Positions 7,410-15,240 of a stretch of 24,382 bases of DNA are shown in pieces. Source of the DNA: Gammaproteobacteria bacterium UBA2965. GTDB taxonomy: Bacteria > Pseudomonadota > Gammaproteobacteria > Pseudomonadales > Azotimanducaceae. Positions within the stretch are counted from its first letter, which is position 1, and each line of letters begins with the position of its first letter. The translations under genes and the position numbers were made by a program. A model generated the notes under the pieces. The model ran no database searches. It was given only the letters and a program-made list of their open reading frames with translations, and was not told the origin of the DNA. Where the stretch lies: assembly GCA_002348385.1 (NCBI GenBank), contig DEBD01000013.1, positions 36,472 to 60,853 of the forward strand, in the 5' to 3' direction.

Positions 7410-8683
7410 TGCCGATATGAGGAAAGAAAATCATCCAGACGCTCGATTGCAAAGCGCAGCTGTTGCTCTCTGGGTAGAAATACGATGCGAAAGTGGTCCG
7501 GATCCGGCCAGTTGAAGCCCGTTCCCTGCACCACGAGGATGTGTTCCTGACGCAGCAGGTCTAGGGCGAAGCGCTCATCATCGGTAATGTTGAAGCGCTT
7601 GGCTTCAAGCCGCGGGAACAGGTAGAGAGCACCCTTGGGTTTCGTGCAGGAAATCCCGTCGATATCGTTGAGCAACTGCCACGCGAGGTTACGTTGCTCG
7701 TAGAGTCGCCCGCCGGGAACCAGGAATTCCTGGATGCTCTGATAGCCGCCCAGCGCGGTCTGAATTGCATGCTGCGCGGGCACGTTAGCGCATAGCCGCA
7801 TGGAGGCCAGAATGTTCAGTCCATCCATGTAATCCTGGGCGCGGTGCTTTGCGCCGCTCACCACCATCCATCCGGTTCTGAAACCTGCCACGCGGTACGC
7901 TTTCGACAACCCGTTCAACGATACGATGAGCAGATCGTCTGCGAGTGAGGCCAGCGGGTAGTGATTAGCTTCGTCGTAGAGAATCTTGTCGTAGATCTCG
8001 TCGGCGTATACGACCAGGTCGTTCTGGCGCGCGATCTCTAACAATCCCTCCAACACTTCTTTTCCGTAAACGGCGCCGGTGGGATTGTTCGGGTTGATGA
8101 CGATGATGGCCCGGGTTCGCGGGCTGACAACCTGCCTAACGTGATCGAGGTCCGGTTGCCAGTCGTTAGACTCGTCGCATCGGTAGTGCACGGGCTTGGC
8201 TCCGGCCAGCGTTACAGCTGCGGTCCACAGCGGGTAGTCGGGCGCGGGAATGAGCACCTCGTCCCCATCGTTGAGCAAGCCCTGAAGGGCCATCACGATG
8301 AGTTCCGAGACGCCGTTGCCAATGATGATGTCGTCGATCTGTACGTCTGGGAGCTGGCGCTGCTGGCAGTACTGCATGATAGCTTTGCGTGCAGAGTACA
8401 AACCTTTCGAGTCGCAGTAGCCTTGTGCCGATGGCAGGTTGTGAATCACGTCGAGCAGGATTTCTTCGGGTGCATCGAAGCCGAAAGGGGCGGGGTTGCC
8501 GATGTTTAGCTTGAGAACGCGGTGTCCCTCTTCTTCAAGCCGATGCGCTTCCTCCAGCACGGGCCCACGAATGTCGTAGCAGACATCGTCAAGCTTCCTC
8601 GATTTAAGAATGGGCGAGTTGTTGACCCCCGGTGGCGTCAGAGGCGTGACGTTGTCAGCGTCCGAATCCAATTTTCCTGTCAT
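7406..8683 (-). CDS. alaA: Alanine-synthesising PLP aminotransferase AlaA
   Basis: 425 residues. The sequence follows E. coli AlaA (YfbQ) closely: KLDDVCYDIRGPV, LKLNIGNPAPFGFDAP, GYCDSKGLYSARKAIMQ, INPNNPTGAVY (196-206), YADEIYDKILYD (226-237) and NGLSKAYRVAGFRTGW, in which Lys261 is the PLP Schiff-base lysine. The fold-type I class makes L-alanine from pyruvate and glutamate. About 22 extra residues precede the conserved start compared with the E. coli protein. No internal ATG, GTG or TTG I could place gives a better start, so the ATG at 8683-8681 is kept, but the Shine-Dalgarno is weak. It is divergent from msrB across 119 bases and coupled to the small gene downstream. Confidence 0.93.
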   Translation of the reverse strand: MTGKLDSDADNVTPLTPPGVNNSPILKSRKLDDVCYDIRGPVLEEAHRLEEEGHRVLKLNIGNPAPFGFDAPEEILLDVIHNLPSAQGYCDSKGLYSARKAIMQYCQQRQLPDVQIDDIIIGNGVSELIVMALQGLLNDGDEVLIPAPDYPLWTAAVTLAGAKPVHYRCDESNDWQPDLDHVRQVVSPRTRAIIVINPNNPTGAVYGKEVLEGLLEIARQNDLVVYADEIYDKILYDEANHYPLASLADDLLIVSLNGLSKAYRVAGFRTGWMVVSGAKHRAQDYMDGLNILASMRLCANVPAQHAIQTALGGYQSIQEFLVPGGRLYEQRNLAWQLLNDIDGISCTKPKGALYLFPRLEAKRFNITDDERFALDLLRQEHILVVQGTGFNWPDPDHFRIVFLPREQQLRFAIERLDDFLSSYRQ

Positions 8684-8748
8684 GGCGCCGATTCCATTTG
8701 TGGTGGGGCTGGGATTACAATGCCAGGCTTTCTGCCTAGCCGGACAAA

Positions 8749-8760
8749 CCCGAATTCGGG
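8749..8760. promoter_or_regulatory. Palindrome in the alaA/msrB divergent region
   Basis: CCCGAATTCGGG is a perfect 12-base palindrome in the 119 bases between the divergent alaA and msrB starts, 66 bases from one start and 43 from the other. The position suits an operator acting on one or both promoters. I do not recognise it as the site of a known regulator, and a palindrome of this size can occur by chance. Confidence 0.3.
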
Positions 8761-8802
8761 GTCAGCATTCTAGTCCGCATTATTTTAGCAGGGGAGCCAA
8801 AT

Positions 8803-9201
8803 ATGGGTAAGGTGACCAAAAGTGACGACGAGTGGCGCGGCGAGCTACCGCAACACGTTTATGAGGTAACGCGTCGCGCAGGAACGGAGCGCGCGTTCAC
8901 CGGCCAGTATTGGGACACCAAGACGCCGGGCACATACAAGTGCGTGTGCTGCGGCACGGAATTGTTCGATTCAGACACTAAATACGATTCCGGGTCGGGT
9001 TGGCCCAGCTTCTACGAGCCCGTTTCTGCTGATGTGGTAACGACGCAAGAAGACAACAGTCTGAACATGCAACGCACGGAGGTGCTGTGTGCCACCTGTG
9101 ACGCTCACTTGGGCCACGTGTTTCCGGATGGTCCGCGTCCCACGGGATTGCGTTTTTGCATGAACTCTGCATCGCTGGAGTTGGACGAGCGCGAGTCCTA
9201 G
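8803..9201 (+). CDS. msrB: Peptide-methionine (R)-S-oxide reductase MsrB
   Basis: 132 residues, the usual length. The zinc ligands are present as two CxxC pairs (Cys47/Cys50 and Cys96/Cys99). The central GSGWPSFYEP motif (64-73), HLGHVFPDGP (102-111) and the active-site RFCMNSASL (118-125, catalytic Cys119) are all intact. MsrB reduces the R epimer of methionine sulfoxide in oxidised proteins, using thioredoxin. No upstream resolving Cys of the classic type stands out apart from the zinc sites. The start is fixed by a strong Shine-Dalgarno AGGGGAG at 8790-8796, six bases before the ATG. The acyl-CoA synthetase gene follows after 45 bases on the same strand. Confidence 0.95.
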   Translation: MGKVTKSDDEWRGELPQHVYEVTRRAGTERAFTGQYWDTKTPGTYKCVCCGTELFDSDTKYDSGSGWPSFYEPVSADVVTTQEDNSLNMQRTEVLCATCDAHLGHVFPDGPRPTGLRFCMNSASLELDERES

Positions 9202-9246
9202 GGGCAAAAGCGTTCCAGCGCTGAATGTTTGCAAGGTACTAGCCTA

Positions 9247-10779
9247 ATGGTCCACCCGGGCACCATAGCCGCCGACGATCCGCAGAAAATTGCATACGTG
9301 ATGGCCGATAGCGGGCAGATTGTCACCTACGGCGAGCTGGAAGCGGCGTCTAATCAGGCGGCGCAGCTTTTCAGCTCCATCGGGCTCAAGCGCGGTGACC
9401 ACATCGCGTTGCTGTTGGAGAATCACCCCAGGTTCTTTCAGGTGTGTTGGGCGGCGCAACGCTCGGGCCTGTACTACACGCCAATCAGCTGGCGGCTGCA
9501 GCCCGACGAGGTGGAATACATCGTCAACAATTGCGAGGCCAAGGTGTTCATTACTTCTGCGGCACGTGCGGAAGTAGTCGCGCAATTGGTTGACCGCATG
9601 CCCAACGTCGCCCACCGTTTTTCCATTGGCGGGGACATTGCTGGATTCGACGACTGGGATTCAGCCCTTGTCGGTATGCCCACGCAACCGTTGGCTGAGC
9701 AGTGGGAAGGGGTATCCATGCTCTATTCCTCGGGTACCACCGGTTATCCGAAAGGTGTGAAACGTCCGCTGCCGGAGCAGAGGTTCGGCGAGGCCGCGAT
9801 GCCCAACCTTCTGCAGGCCCTTTACGGCGCATCAGAGGAATCCATCTATCTGTCGCCGGCGCCGCTGTATCACGCGGCGCCGCTAGGTTTTACCATGGGC
9901 TGCCTGCGGCAGGGCGTTCGGGTCGTTGTCATGGAACACTTCGACGCCCAGCTCGCATTAGAGTACATAGAGCAGTACCAGGTGACCCACAGCCAGTGGG
10001 TGCCCACTATGTTTGTGCGCATGTTAAAGCTGCCCGAGGAGGTGCGGGCACGCTACGACGTATCAAGCATGCGCGCGGCGGTGCATGCGGCTGCGCCCTG
10101 TCCTGTGCCTATCAAGGAGCAGATGATCGAGTGGTGGGGGCCAATCATCTACGAGTACTACGCCGGCACCGAAGGCAACGGCTTCGTGCAGCTGAACTCA
10201 GAAGAATGGCTTGCGCACCGAGGGTCTGTGGGTCGCCCGCTGAACTGCGAGCTCCATATTTGCGATGACAATGGCAACGAACTACCCGCTGGCGAGCCGG
10301 GAACCGTTTATTTTGGCGGCGGCGGAACCTTCGAGTATCACAACGACCCGGAGAAGACAGCGGGATCGCGCCATCACGCTGGCTGGACCACTCTCGGCGA
10401 CGTGGGCTATCTGGATGACGAAGGGTATCTCTACCTTACTGACCGCAAGCACTTCATGATCATCAGCGGCGGAGTGAACGTCTATCCGCAGGAAGCGGAG
10501 AATGTGTTGATCACGCATCCAGAGGTAATTGATGTGGCCGTCTTCGGCGTTCCCAACGCCGAGTTTGGCGAAGAGGTGAAAGCCGTGGTGCAGCCCGCCG
10601 ACATGCATCGCGCGAATCCAGAGCTGGCGTTGGAACTGATGGATTACTGCCGGGAGCGGCTGTCCCACATCAAGTGCCCCAGGTCGGTGGACTTTCGCGC
10701 CGAGCTGCCGCGCCATCCCACGGGCAAGCTTTACAAGCGCCTGCTCAAAGACGAGTACTGGGCGGCGGCCGGCAACTAA
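9247..10779 (+). CDS. Acyl-CoA synthetase (AMP-binding, FadD-like)
   Basis: 510 residues from the ATG at 9247, which has AAGG ten bases upstream; an in-frame TTG at 9229 would add six residues. Adenylate-forming motifs are in order: P-loop YSSGTTGYPKG (160-170), the EYYAGTEGNGF block, TLGDVGYLDDEGYLYLTDRKHFMI... with the hinge Asp/Arg, and near the C terminus PTGKLYKR with the adenylation Lys494. The enzyme activates a carboxylate with ATP and joins it to CoA. The branch resembles actinobacterial and proteobacterial fatty/steroid-side-chain acyl-CoA synthetases that begin MHPGTIA. Chain-length preference cannot be read from sequence. The stop abuts the stop of the convergent gene with no gap. 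An enoyl-CoA hydratase gene 2 kb away may belong to the same catabolic theme. Confidence 0.88.
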   Translation: MVHPGTIAADDPQKIAYVMADSGQIVTYGELEAASNQAAQLFSSIGLKRGDHIALLLENHPRFFQVCWAAQRSGLYYTPISWRLQPDEVEYIVNNCEAKVFITSAARAEVVAQLVDRMPNVAHRFSIGGDIAGFDDWDSALVGMPTQPLAEQWEGVSMLYSSGTTGYPKGVKRPLPEQRFGEAAMPNLLQALYGASEESIYLSPAPLYHAAPLGFTMGCLRQGVRVVVMEHFDAQLALEYIEQYQVTHSQWVPTMFVRMLKLPEEVRARYDVSSMRAAVHAAAPCPVPIKEQMIEWWGPIIYEYYAGTEGNGFVQLNSEEWLAHRGSVGRPLNCELHICDDNGNELPAGEPGTVYFGGGGTFEYHNDPEKTAGSRHHAGWTTLGDVGYLDDEGYLYLTDRKHFMIISGGVNVYPQEAENVLITHPEVIDVAVFGVPNAEFGEEVKAVVQPADMHRANPELALELMDYCRERLSHIKCPRSVDFRAELPRHPTGKLYKRLLKDEYWAAAGN

Positions 10780-11670
10780 CTAGCGATTACGCAGCAGGTT
10801 TGCCGGCGAGTACTGGTCGGTCAGCGGCCGCGCCGTGGTATCCCAATCCGGCTTGCGGCTCATCTGGCGGACGAAATCACGCAGCCGAACGTCGTACACC
10901 CGCAGACTTGGGTCCAGCGCGGCGGCTCTGCTTCGCATGGTGGTATTGTCCGGAAGGGGACCGTTGACGGCCAGAATCACGCGGTTCGCGCTGGCCGAGG
11001 TCTTGAGGTTGAGGAAATCTCCAAAGACGCCCTGATAGGTGGTGCTTTCGTGATGATAGAGCTGGCTGACCGCAAACGTGTTGGCTACCGCTACGGCACC
11101 GGGCTTCATCAGCGATCTCACCTCGCTGAGAAACTCCATGGTGGTCAGGTGCTCCGGTATGTAGTCCCCGTTGAACGCGTCTAGCAGGATCAAGTCGTAG
11201 GCGCTGTCGTTCAGCGCTGCGCGCTTGGCGAATACCCGGCCGTCCAGAGTAATCACCCGCATGTTGGGTGTTGCTTCGAACGCAAAGAACTGCTCGGCCA
11301 CGGCCACCACTGCTGGGTCGATTTCCACCACGTCGATTGCCGCGTCCGGATAGAGTTCCGCCAGCACAGTGGGAATGGTGCCGCCCCCCATGCCGATCAT
11401 CAGCACGCTGGTGGGTTCCGGCACCAGCAGTAATCCCGCCATCATCATGCGGGTATAGGCCAGCACCATTTTTTGCGGGCGGCGAGTGTCCATGCAGGAT
11501 TGGTTGCGCTGGTCGCTGCGTACGCTGAACTGCAGACAGATCACATCGCCGCGCTGATCAATCAGAATCGTGCTGTACATTGAGCGCTGGCGGTGAATGA
11601 CCTGCGCCTGGAGTGTTTCCGCCAGGGTGGCCGCACACAAGACGGCCGCAAGCAGCAAACGCGCGGTCAC
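10780..11670 (-). CDS. Spermidine-synthase-like methyltransferase-fold protein
   Basis: 296 residues from the GTG at 11670, which forms a GTGA overlap with the preceding membrane gene. Residues 3-20 are hydrophobic (ARLLLAAVLCAATLAETL), a signal or membrane anchor. The nucleotide-binding loop reads MIGMGGGTIP (91-100), followed by an acidic strand end VVEIDPAVV, and DLILLDAFNGDYIPEHLTT. These are spermidine-synthase-fold features, but the canonical GGGDG loop and the polyamine-binding Asp/Tyr set are altered, so polyamine synthesis is doubtful. In many bacteria this domain is the C-terminal half of one long membrane protein; here it is a separate gene. Role unknown. Its stop codon directly abuts that of the convergent acyl-CoA synthetase gene. 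Confidence 0.8.
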   Translation of the reverse strand: MTARLLLAAVLCAATLAETLQAQVIHRQRSMYSTILIDQRGDVICLQFSVRSDQRNQSCMDTRRPQKMVLAYTRMMMAGLLLVPEPTSVLMIGMGGGTIPTVLAELYPDAAIDVVEIDPAVVAVAEQFFAFEATPNMRVITLDGRVFAKRAALNDSAYDLILLDAFNGDYIPEHLTTMEFLSEVRSLMKPGAVAVANTFAVSQLYHHESTTYQGVFGDFLNLKTSASANRVILAVNGPLPDNTTMRSRAAALDPSLRVYDVRLRDFVRQMSRKPDWDTTARPLTDQYSPANLLRNR

Positions 11671-12260
11671 GGGCCACTCCACCGCTGCAGGACGATGCCC
11701 AGCGCGCCCATGATCAGCAGGGCAATGGTGAGCAGCGTCACAATCGTGTTCATCTCGAACCACAACACGAAATAAAACGACGTGGCCAGCGTGCCCAGAG
11801 CGCTTCCGAGCGTGGAAACGAAGTACAAGCGGCCGGCTACCTGGCCGGCGCGTTCGGTAGTCTCCACCAGCAGACGCACGGAGTAGGGCGAGATTATCCC
11901 CAAAATCACGGTGGGCACTACGAACAGGATGCCCGACGCGACCAGCGACCCGTAGCGTGGATCTTCGATCGCGCGAAAGATCAATTCCATAGTGGGCTCG
12001 GCAAGGTAGACCAGTGGGTACATGGTCACCGCCGCGATGAGAAAGATCGCGCCAAACTTGCCCAGTGTTGGTGCTCGCAGGGAAAGCCGGCCGCCCCATA
12101 GATACCCCAGAGACAGCGACAGCATGAAGATGGTGATGATGCTCCCCCAGACATACACGCTGCTGCCGAAATAGGGCTGCATCATCCGCCCACCGAGCAG
12201 TTCCAGCGACATGATGGTGAACCCGCCCAGGAAGGCGAGGCTGTAGATGGTCAAGTTCAT
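11667..12260 (-). CDS. Six-helix membrane protein, N-terminal half of spermidine-synthase-like transporter family
   Basis: 197 residues with about six transmembrane segments (residues roughly 5-22, 35-56, 68-88, 108-132, 142-166, 170-191). The opening YSLAFLGGFTIMSLELLGGRMMQPYFGSS is typical of the membrane part of the fused MFS/spermidine-synthase-like proteins. The gene ends GTGA with the start of the cytosolic-type domain gene, so the pair probably gives one complex. No strong Shine-Dalgarno is visible before the ATG. The upstream 225 bases hold an AT-rich stretch and a small hairpin. Substrate or partner unknown. Confidence 0.8.
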   Translation of the reverse strand: MNLTIYSLAFLGGFTIMSLELLGGRMMQPYFGSSVYVWGSIITIFMLSLSLGYLWGGRLSLRAPTLGKFGAIFLIAAVTMYPLVYLAEPTMELIFRAIEDPRYGSLVASGILFVVPTVILGIISPYSVRLLVETTERAGQVAGRLYFVSTLGSALGTLATSFYFVLWFEMNTIVTLLTIALLIMGALGIVLQRWSGP

Positions 12261-12279
12261 GGGGTGGCGCAGTTTACAA

Positions 12280-12296
12280 GCTTGCCTTTTTCAAGC
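12280..12296. repeat. Small hairpin in the 12261-12485 gap
   Basis: GCTTG-CCTTTTT-CAAGC is a 5-base stem with a 7-base T-rich loop, 20 bases upstream of the membrane gene start. It may be a weak structure in its leader. The rest of this 225-base gap shows an AT-rich tract at about 12376-12407 and a direct repeat CTGATTC at 12411 and 12435, perhaps promoter elements of the small plus-strand gene; I see no gene in it. Confidence 0.25.
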
Positions 12297-12485
12297 AACC
12301 GCGGCGCCCATGACCTGGCCGGTCACCTGCAGTCGAGGTAGGTCGGTTGGTTCCATGTTGAGCACTGCGTCTCAGTCAAAATTAAGATTTTCAAAAACAA
12401 TACGATACGGCTGATTCAGGCTCTGGCACCAAACCTGATTCGGCGTTTGATAACGGACATAGGACACTTTTGTGCAAGGCAGTAC

Positions 12486-12686
12486 ATGAACGATCCGGCG
12501 ATCCACCCTTATCCTAAACAGTTTGCGACCACGCCCGATATGCTGCATGTGGTGATCCCACGCGTGGAGATCATCGCGGAGATGGCTCTACGGGGAGAAC
12601 ATGAAGCGCTCAACGATGTGTGCCTGTCGGTGGCGGCCGTTGCAGACGCAATCCACAAAGCCCAGCGGGTTGCGCTGGAAGACTAG
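12486..12686 (+). CDS. Small hypothetical protein (66 residues)
   Basis: An ATG at 12486 is preceded by AAGG at 12476-12479 with a six-base spacing, and opens a 66-residue frame (MNDPAIHPYPKQFATTPD...) that ends four bases into the convergent enoyl-CoA hydratase gene. The protein is soluble, with a Pro/His-containing start and a predicted helical second half rich in Ala, Val and Glu (VEIIAEMALRGEHEAL, VAAVADAIHKAQRVAL). I do not recognise the family. Support for it being real is the Shine-Dalgarno, an upstream AT-rich tract and the way it fills the gap precisely. It could still be chance. Confidence 0.55.
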   Translation: MNDPAIHPYPKQFATTPDMLHVVIPRVEIIAEMALRGEHEALNDVCLSVAAVADAIHKAQRVALED

Positions 12687-13453
12687 CGGCCTTTCCAGTT
12701 GGGCGGCCGCTTCTCGGCGAACGCCTTGGGCCCTTCGATGAAGTCCTCACTCTGGCTCATGGCGCGCACCGAGTCGTATCCACGAGTCATCGATTCCTCC
12801 AGTGAGGCGGTATTCACGCTGCTATTGGCCACGTCCAGACTGGCCCGGATGGACAGGGGTGCGCAGGCGCAGATCTGAGTGGCCCAGTCGCGGCTCGTCT
12901 CCAGCAGCTCCTCATGGGGCACCACGGCGGTAACGAAACCGAGCTCGTAACCTTCCGATGCCGGAACGTGACGGCCGGTGAGTATCATCCCCAGCGCGCG
13001 CTTGGGGCCGATCTGACGCGGCAGGCGGTTCAGGCCTCCGGCCAAAGCGGCCAGACCTACCTTGGGTTCCGGCAGCGCGAAGAGAGCCTTGTCGGACGCA
13101 ATGATAAGATCACAGGCCAGCGCGATCTCGAAGCCGCCGCCCATGGCCACGCCGTTGACCGCGGCGAGTACCGGCTTCTTGCGGTCGAAGCGGCTGGTCA
13201 ACCCACCAAAACCCATCGGCATGGGGACCCGTTCACCCCCTTCGGCCTGATAGCGCAGGTCGTTGCCGGCGCTGAAGCCGCGGCCGCGGCCGGTGATGAT
13301 CGCTACCCACATGTCGTCGTCGGCCTCGAAATCGTCAAACACCTCTCCCAGCTCAGCATTGGCAGGTGGATGCAGAGCATTGAGCCGGTCGGGCCGTTCC
13401 AAAGTCACGGTCATGATGTGGTCTTGCTTTTCGACGCTGCTGAACTCGCCCAT
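12683..13453 (-). CDS. Enoyl-CoA hydratase/isomerase (crotonase family)
   Basis: 256 residues from the ATG at 13453, which follows a good GGGGGAAACC Shine-Dalgarno; a GTG 33 bases upstream is less likely. Crotonase features are the oxyanion-hole segments GFSAGNDL (59-66) and NGVAMGGGFEIALACD (100-115), and ALPEPKVGLAALAGG (126-140). Glu109 and Glu129 are 20 residues apart and align with the two catalytic glutamates of mitochondrial enoyl-CoA hydratase, so hydratase chemistry is feasible. The exact acyl-CoA substrate is not determinable; beta-oxidation or a branched or carnitine/aromatic pathway are possible. The C-terminal FIEGPKAFAEKRPPNWKGR is the common ending of this group. It overlaps the small plus-strand gene by four bases. 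Confidence 0.9.
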   Translation of the reverse strand: MGEFSSVEKQDHIMTVTLERPDRLNALHPPANAELGEVFDDFEADDDMWVAIITGRGRGFSAGNDLRYQAEGGERVPMPMGFGGLTSRFDRKKPVLAAVNGVAMGGGFEIALACDLIIASDKALFALPEPKVGLAALAGGLNRLPRQIGPKRALGMILTGRHVPASEGYELGFVTAVVPHEELLETSRDWATQICACAPLSIRASLDVANSSVNTASLEESMTRGYDSVRAMSQSEDFIEGPKAFAEKRPPNWKGR

Positions 13454-13529
13454 GGTTTCCCCCGTTGGCGTTATCCTGTCTGTCACCCTGGCGCGCAGCG
13501 CCCGCGAAACTGGCCGCAGGCCAGCGCTG

Positions 13530-14138
13530 CTAAAGGTGTAACGTATGGTTGAAGAAGTTTACGTAAGGCTGGGGCCTGAGCACCAGTTCCGTCAGAGAGC
13601 AGTTTGCCAGCGGGTAGTTCACCCAGCTGGCCGGGTCCGAGTCGAGCAGAGTGGCCAGCGCTACCGCCATGGCGGCCCCGTGGCTCACCAGCAGGATCTT
13701 GGCCCCGTCGGCTTCGCGCGCGTGGCGGTCGTGGAGTTCCTGGATCGCGGGCACCATGCGGGCCGAGACCTCGCGCAACGACTCGCCAGCGGGTGGGGCG
13801 AAGTCTAGGTTCGCGCGGGCTACATTGATGAAGTCGTGCGCCTCGCGCAGGTAGTCGAACGGAAGGCATTCCCACTCACCGATGCAGTACTCGCGTAGCT
13901 CGGGATGCACTTCGACGTGAATACCCAGACGTTTGCCGACTGCGGCAGCTGTGTTCCGGCAACGCTCCAATGGGCTTGTGTAGATGGCGGCAATTGATTG
14001 AGTACGGGCCAGAAACCTGCTCGTGCGCTTGGCCTGTCGTCGGCCCCGGCGCGTCAACGGGCTATCGGTGGAGCCGTGCCAATGTCCTTGGACGTTGGCA
14101 CGGATCTGGCCGTGACGGAGCAACAGTAAAGACGCCAT
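13530..14138 (-). CDS. Histidine phosphatase (phosphoglycerate mutase-like) family protein
   Basis: 202 residues. The N-terminal RHG motif is LLLRHGQIRANVQGHWHGSTDSPLT, with His9 as the phosphohistidine, and the second conserved His is in LLVSHGAAMAVAL. IYTSPLERCRNTA and the acid-containing ELREYCIGEWEC complete the active-site set. The branch includes cofactor-dependent phosphoglycerate mutases, alpha-ribazole phosphatase (CobC) and broad phosphatases, and the sequence alone does not choose among them. Divergent from apbE across 94 bases. No cobalamin genes are visible nearby, so CobC is not favoured by context. Confidence 0.85.
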   Translation of the reverse strand: MASLLLLRHGQIRANVQGHWHGSTDSPLTRRGRRQAKRTSRFLARTQSIAAIYTSPLERCRNTAAAVGKRLGIHVEVHPELREYCIGEWECLPFDYLREAHDFINVARANLDFAPPAGESLREVSARMVPAIQELHDRHAREADGAKILLVSHGAAMAVALATLLDSDPASWVNYPLANCSLTELVLRPQPYVNFFNHTLHL

Positions 14139-14232
14139 TTGCTGATACGGAATGGTACAAACGCAATAGTAACTGGGACAACATGGCGGGTTTTCGGCAA
14201 AGTGGCAAGAGCGTCGGGGGGACGGGTAGCAG

Positions 14233-15228
14233 ATGGTAAGAACGCTGGGAAGCGCGACTGTGGTATCGGCGCTGCTGCTCGCAGGTTGCGGCGGGGATCT
14301 GGCGCCGCAGACTTATCAGGGCCAGACCATGGGAACCAGCTACCGTGTGATAGCGGATTGCCTTGCCGATATGACGGCTGCCATTGCAGAAGAGCTGGAT
14401 CTCGTTAACGGGCAGATGTCGACCTACCTTCCCGAATCCGAGCTGTCTCGATTCAACCGAAGCCCTGGCGATCAGTGGTTCGCTGTGTCTGAGCCCGTGC
14501 TGGATGTGCTGTCTGCCGCGCAGACGGTAAGCCGGGCCTCCGGTGGTGCGTTGGACGTGACCGTGGGACCGCTGGTGAATCTCTGGGGTTTCGGGCCCGA
14601 AGTCATGCAATCAGCGACACCGTCTGCCGGAGCCTTGGTACAGGCGAAAGCCCGGGTGGGGCATGCGCGGCTGGAATTGCGCCGGCAGCCGCCGGGAGTC
14701 AAGAAACCGGGCGAAGTGCAGGTGGATCTGTCTGCTCTGGCCAAGGGCTACGGGGTCGATCGGGTTGCCGAGCGGTTGCAGGTCGAAGGCTGCACCGACT
14801 ACCTGGTGGAAGTCGGTGGCGAGCTGCGGGTGCGCGGAACTAATGCGGCCGGCCAGCCCTGGCGTATCGGCGTTGAGGTTCCGGATCCACAGCAGGCAGG
14901 CGGCATTCAACGGGTACTCAGCTTGGATGGCACCGCGTTGGCGACTTCCGGCAACTATCGCAACTATCGCGTGGTGCAGGGAAAGCGCTATTCCCACACT
15001 ATTGATCCTCGCACCGGTTCCCCAGTAACCCACGCGCTGGCGTCGGTAACGGTGCTGCACGAATCCGCATTGTGGGCCGATGCCTATGCGACGGCTATCA
15101 ACGTGCTGGGGCCGGAGGAGGGTTGGCGGCTGGCGCAATCCCTGGAGCTACCCATCTTGCTCATCGTGCGCCGAGAAAACGGTTACGAGGAGCGCTATAC
15201 TGCGCGCTTCGAGCCCTATCTCCTTTAA
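14233..15228 (+). CDS. apbE: FAD:protein FMN transferase ApbE (lipoprotein)
   Basis: 331 residues. Residues 1-19 are a lipoprotein signal with lipobox LAGC (Cys19), so the enzyme faces the periplasm. ApbE motifs are MGTSYRV (33-39), GALDVTVGPLVNLWGFG (105-121), VDLSALAKGYGVD (164-176), ALATSGNYRNY (235-245), HTIDPRTGSP (255-264) and the Mg-binding DAYATA (283-288). The enzyme transfers FMN from FAD to a Thr of target proteins such as NqrB/NqrC or RnfG/RnfD. All expected residues are present. It is followed 12 bases later by the nqrM-like gene, the usual partner in Na+-NQR maturation, but no nqrA-F gene lies in the window: the upstream neighbour is the divergent histidine phosphatase. The targets may be encoded elsewhere. 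Confidence 0.93.
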   Translation: MVRTLGSATVVSALLLAGCGGDLAPQTYQGQTMGTSYRVIADCLADMTAAIAEELDLVNGQMSTYLPESELSRFNRSPGDQWFAVSEPVLDVLSAAQTVSRASGGALDVTVGPLVNLWGFGPEVMQSATPSAGALVQAKARVGHARLELRRQPPGVKKPGEVQVDLSALAKGYGVDRVAERLQVEGCTDYLVEVGGELRVRGTNAAGQPWRIGVEVPDPQQAGGIQRVLSLDGTALATSGNYRNYRVVQGKRYSHTIDPRTGSPVTHALASVTVLHESALWADAYATAINVLGPEEGWRLAQSLELPILLIVRRENGYEERYTARFEPYLL

Positions 15229-15240
15229 GCGGCTGATTTC

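Noticed and set aside
11671..12099. Upstream extension of the spermidine-synthase-like frame to 439 codons
   Set aside because: The extension is Arg/His-rich and lies in another frame of the membrane protein gene; the GTG at 11670 with GTGA overlap is the better start.
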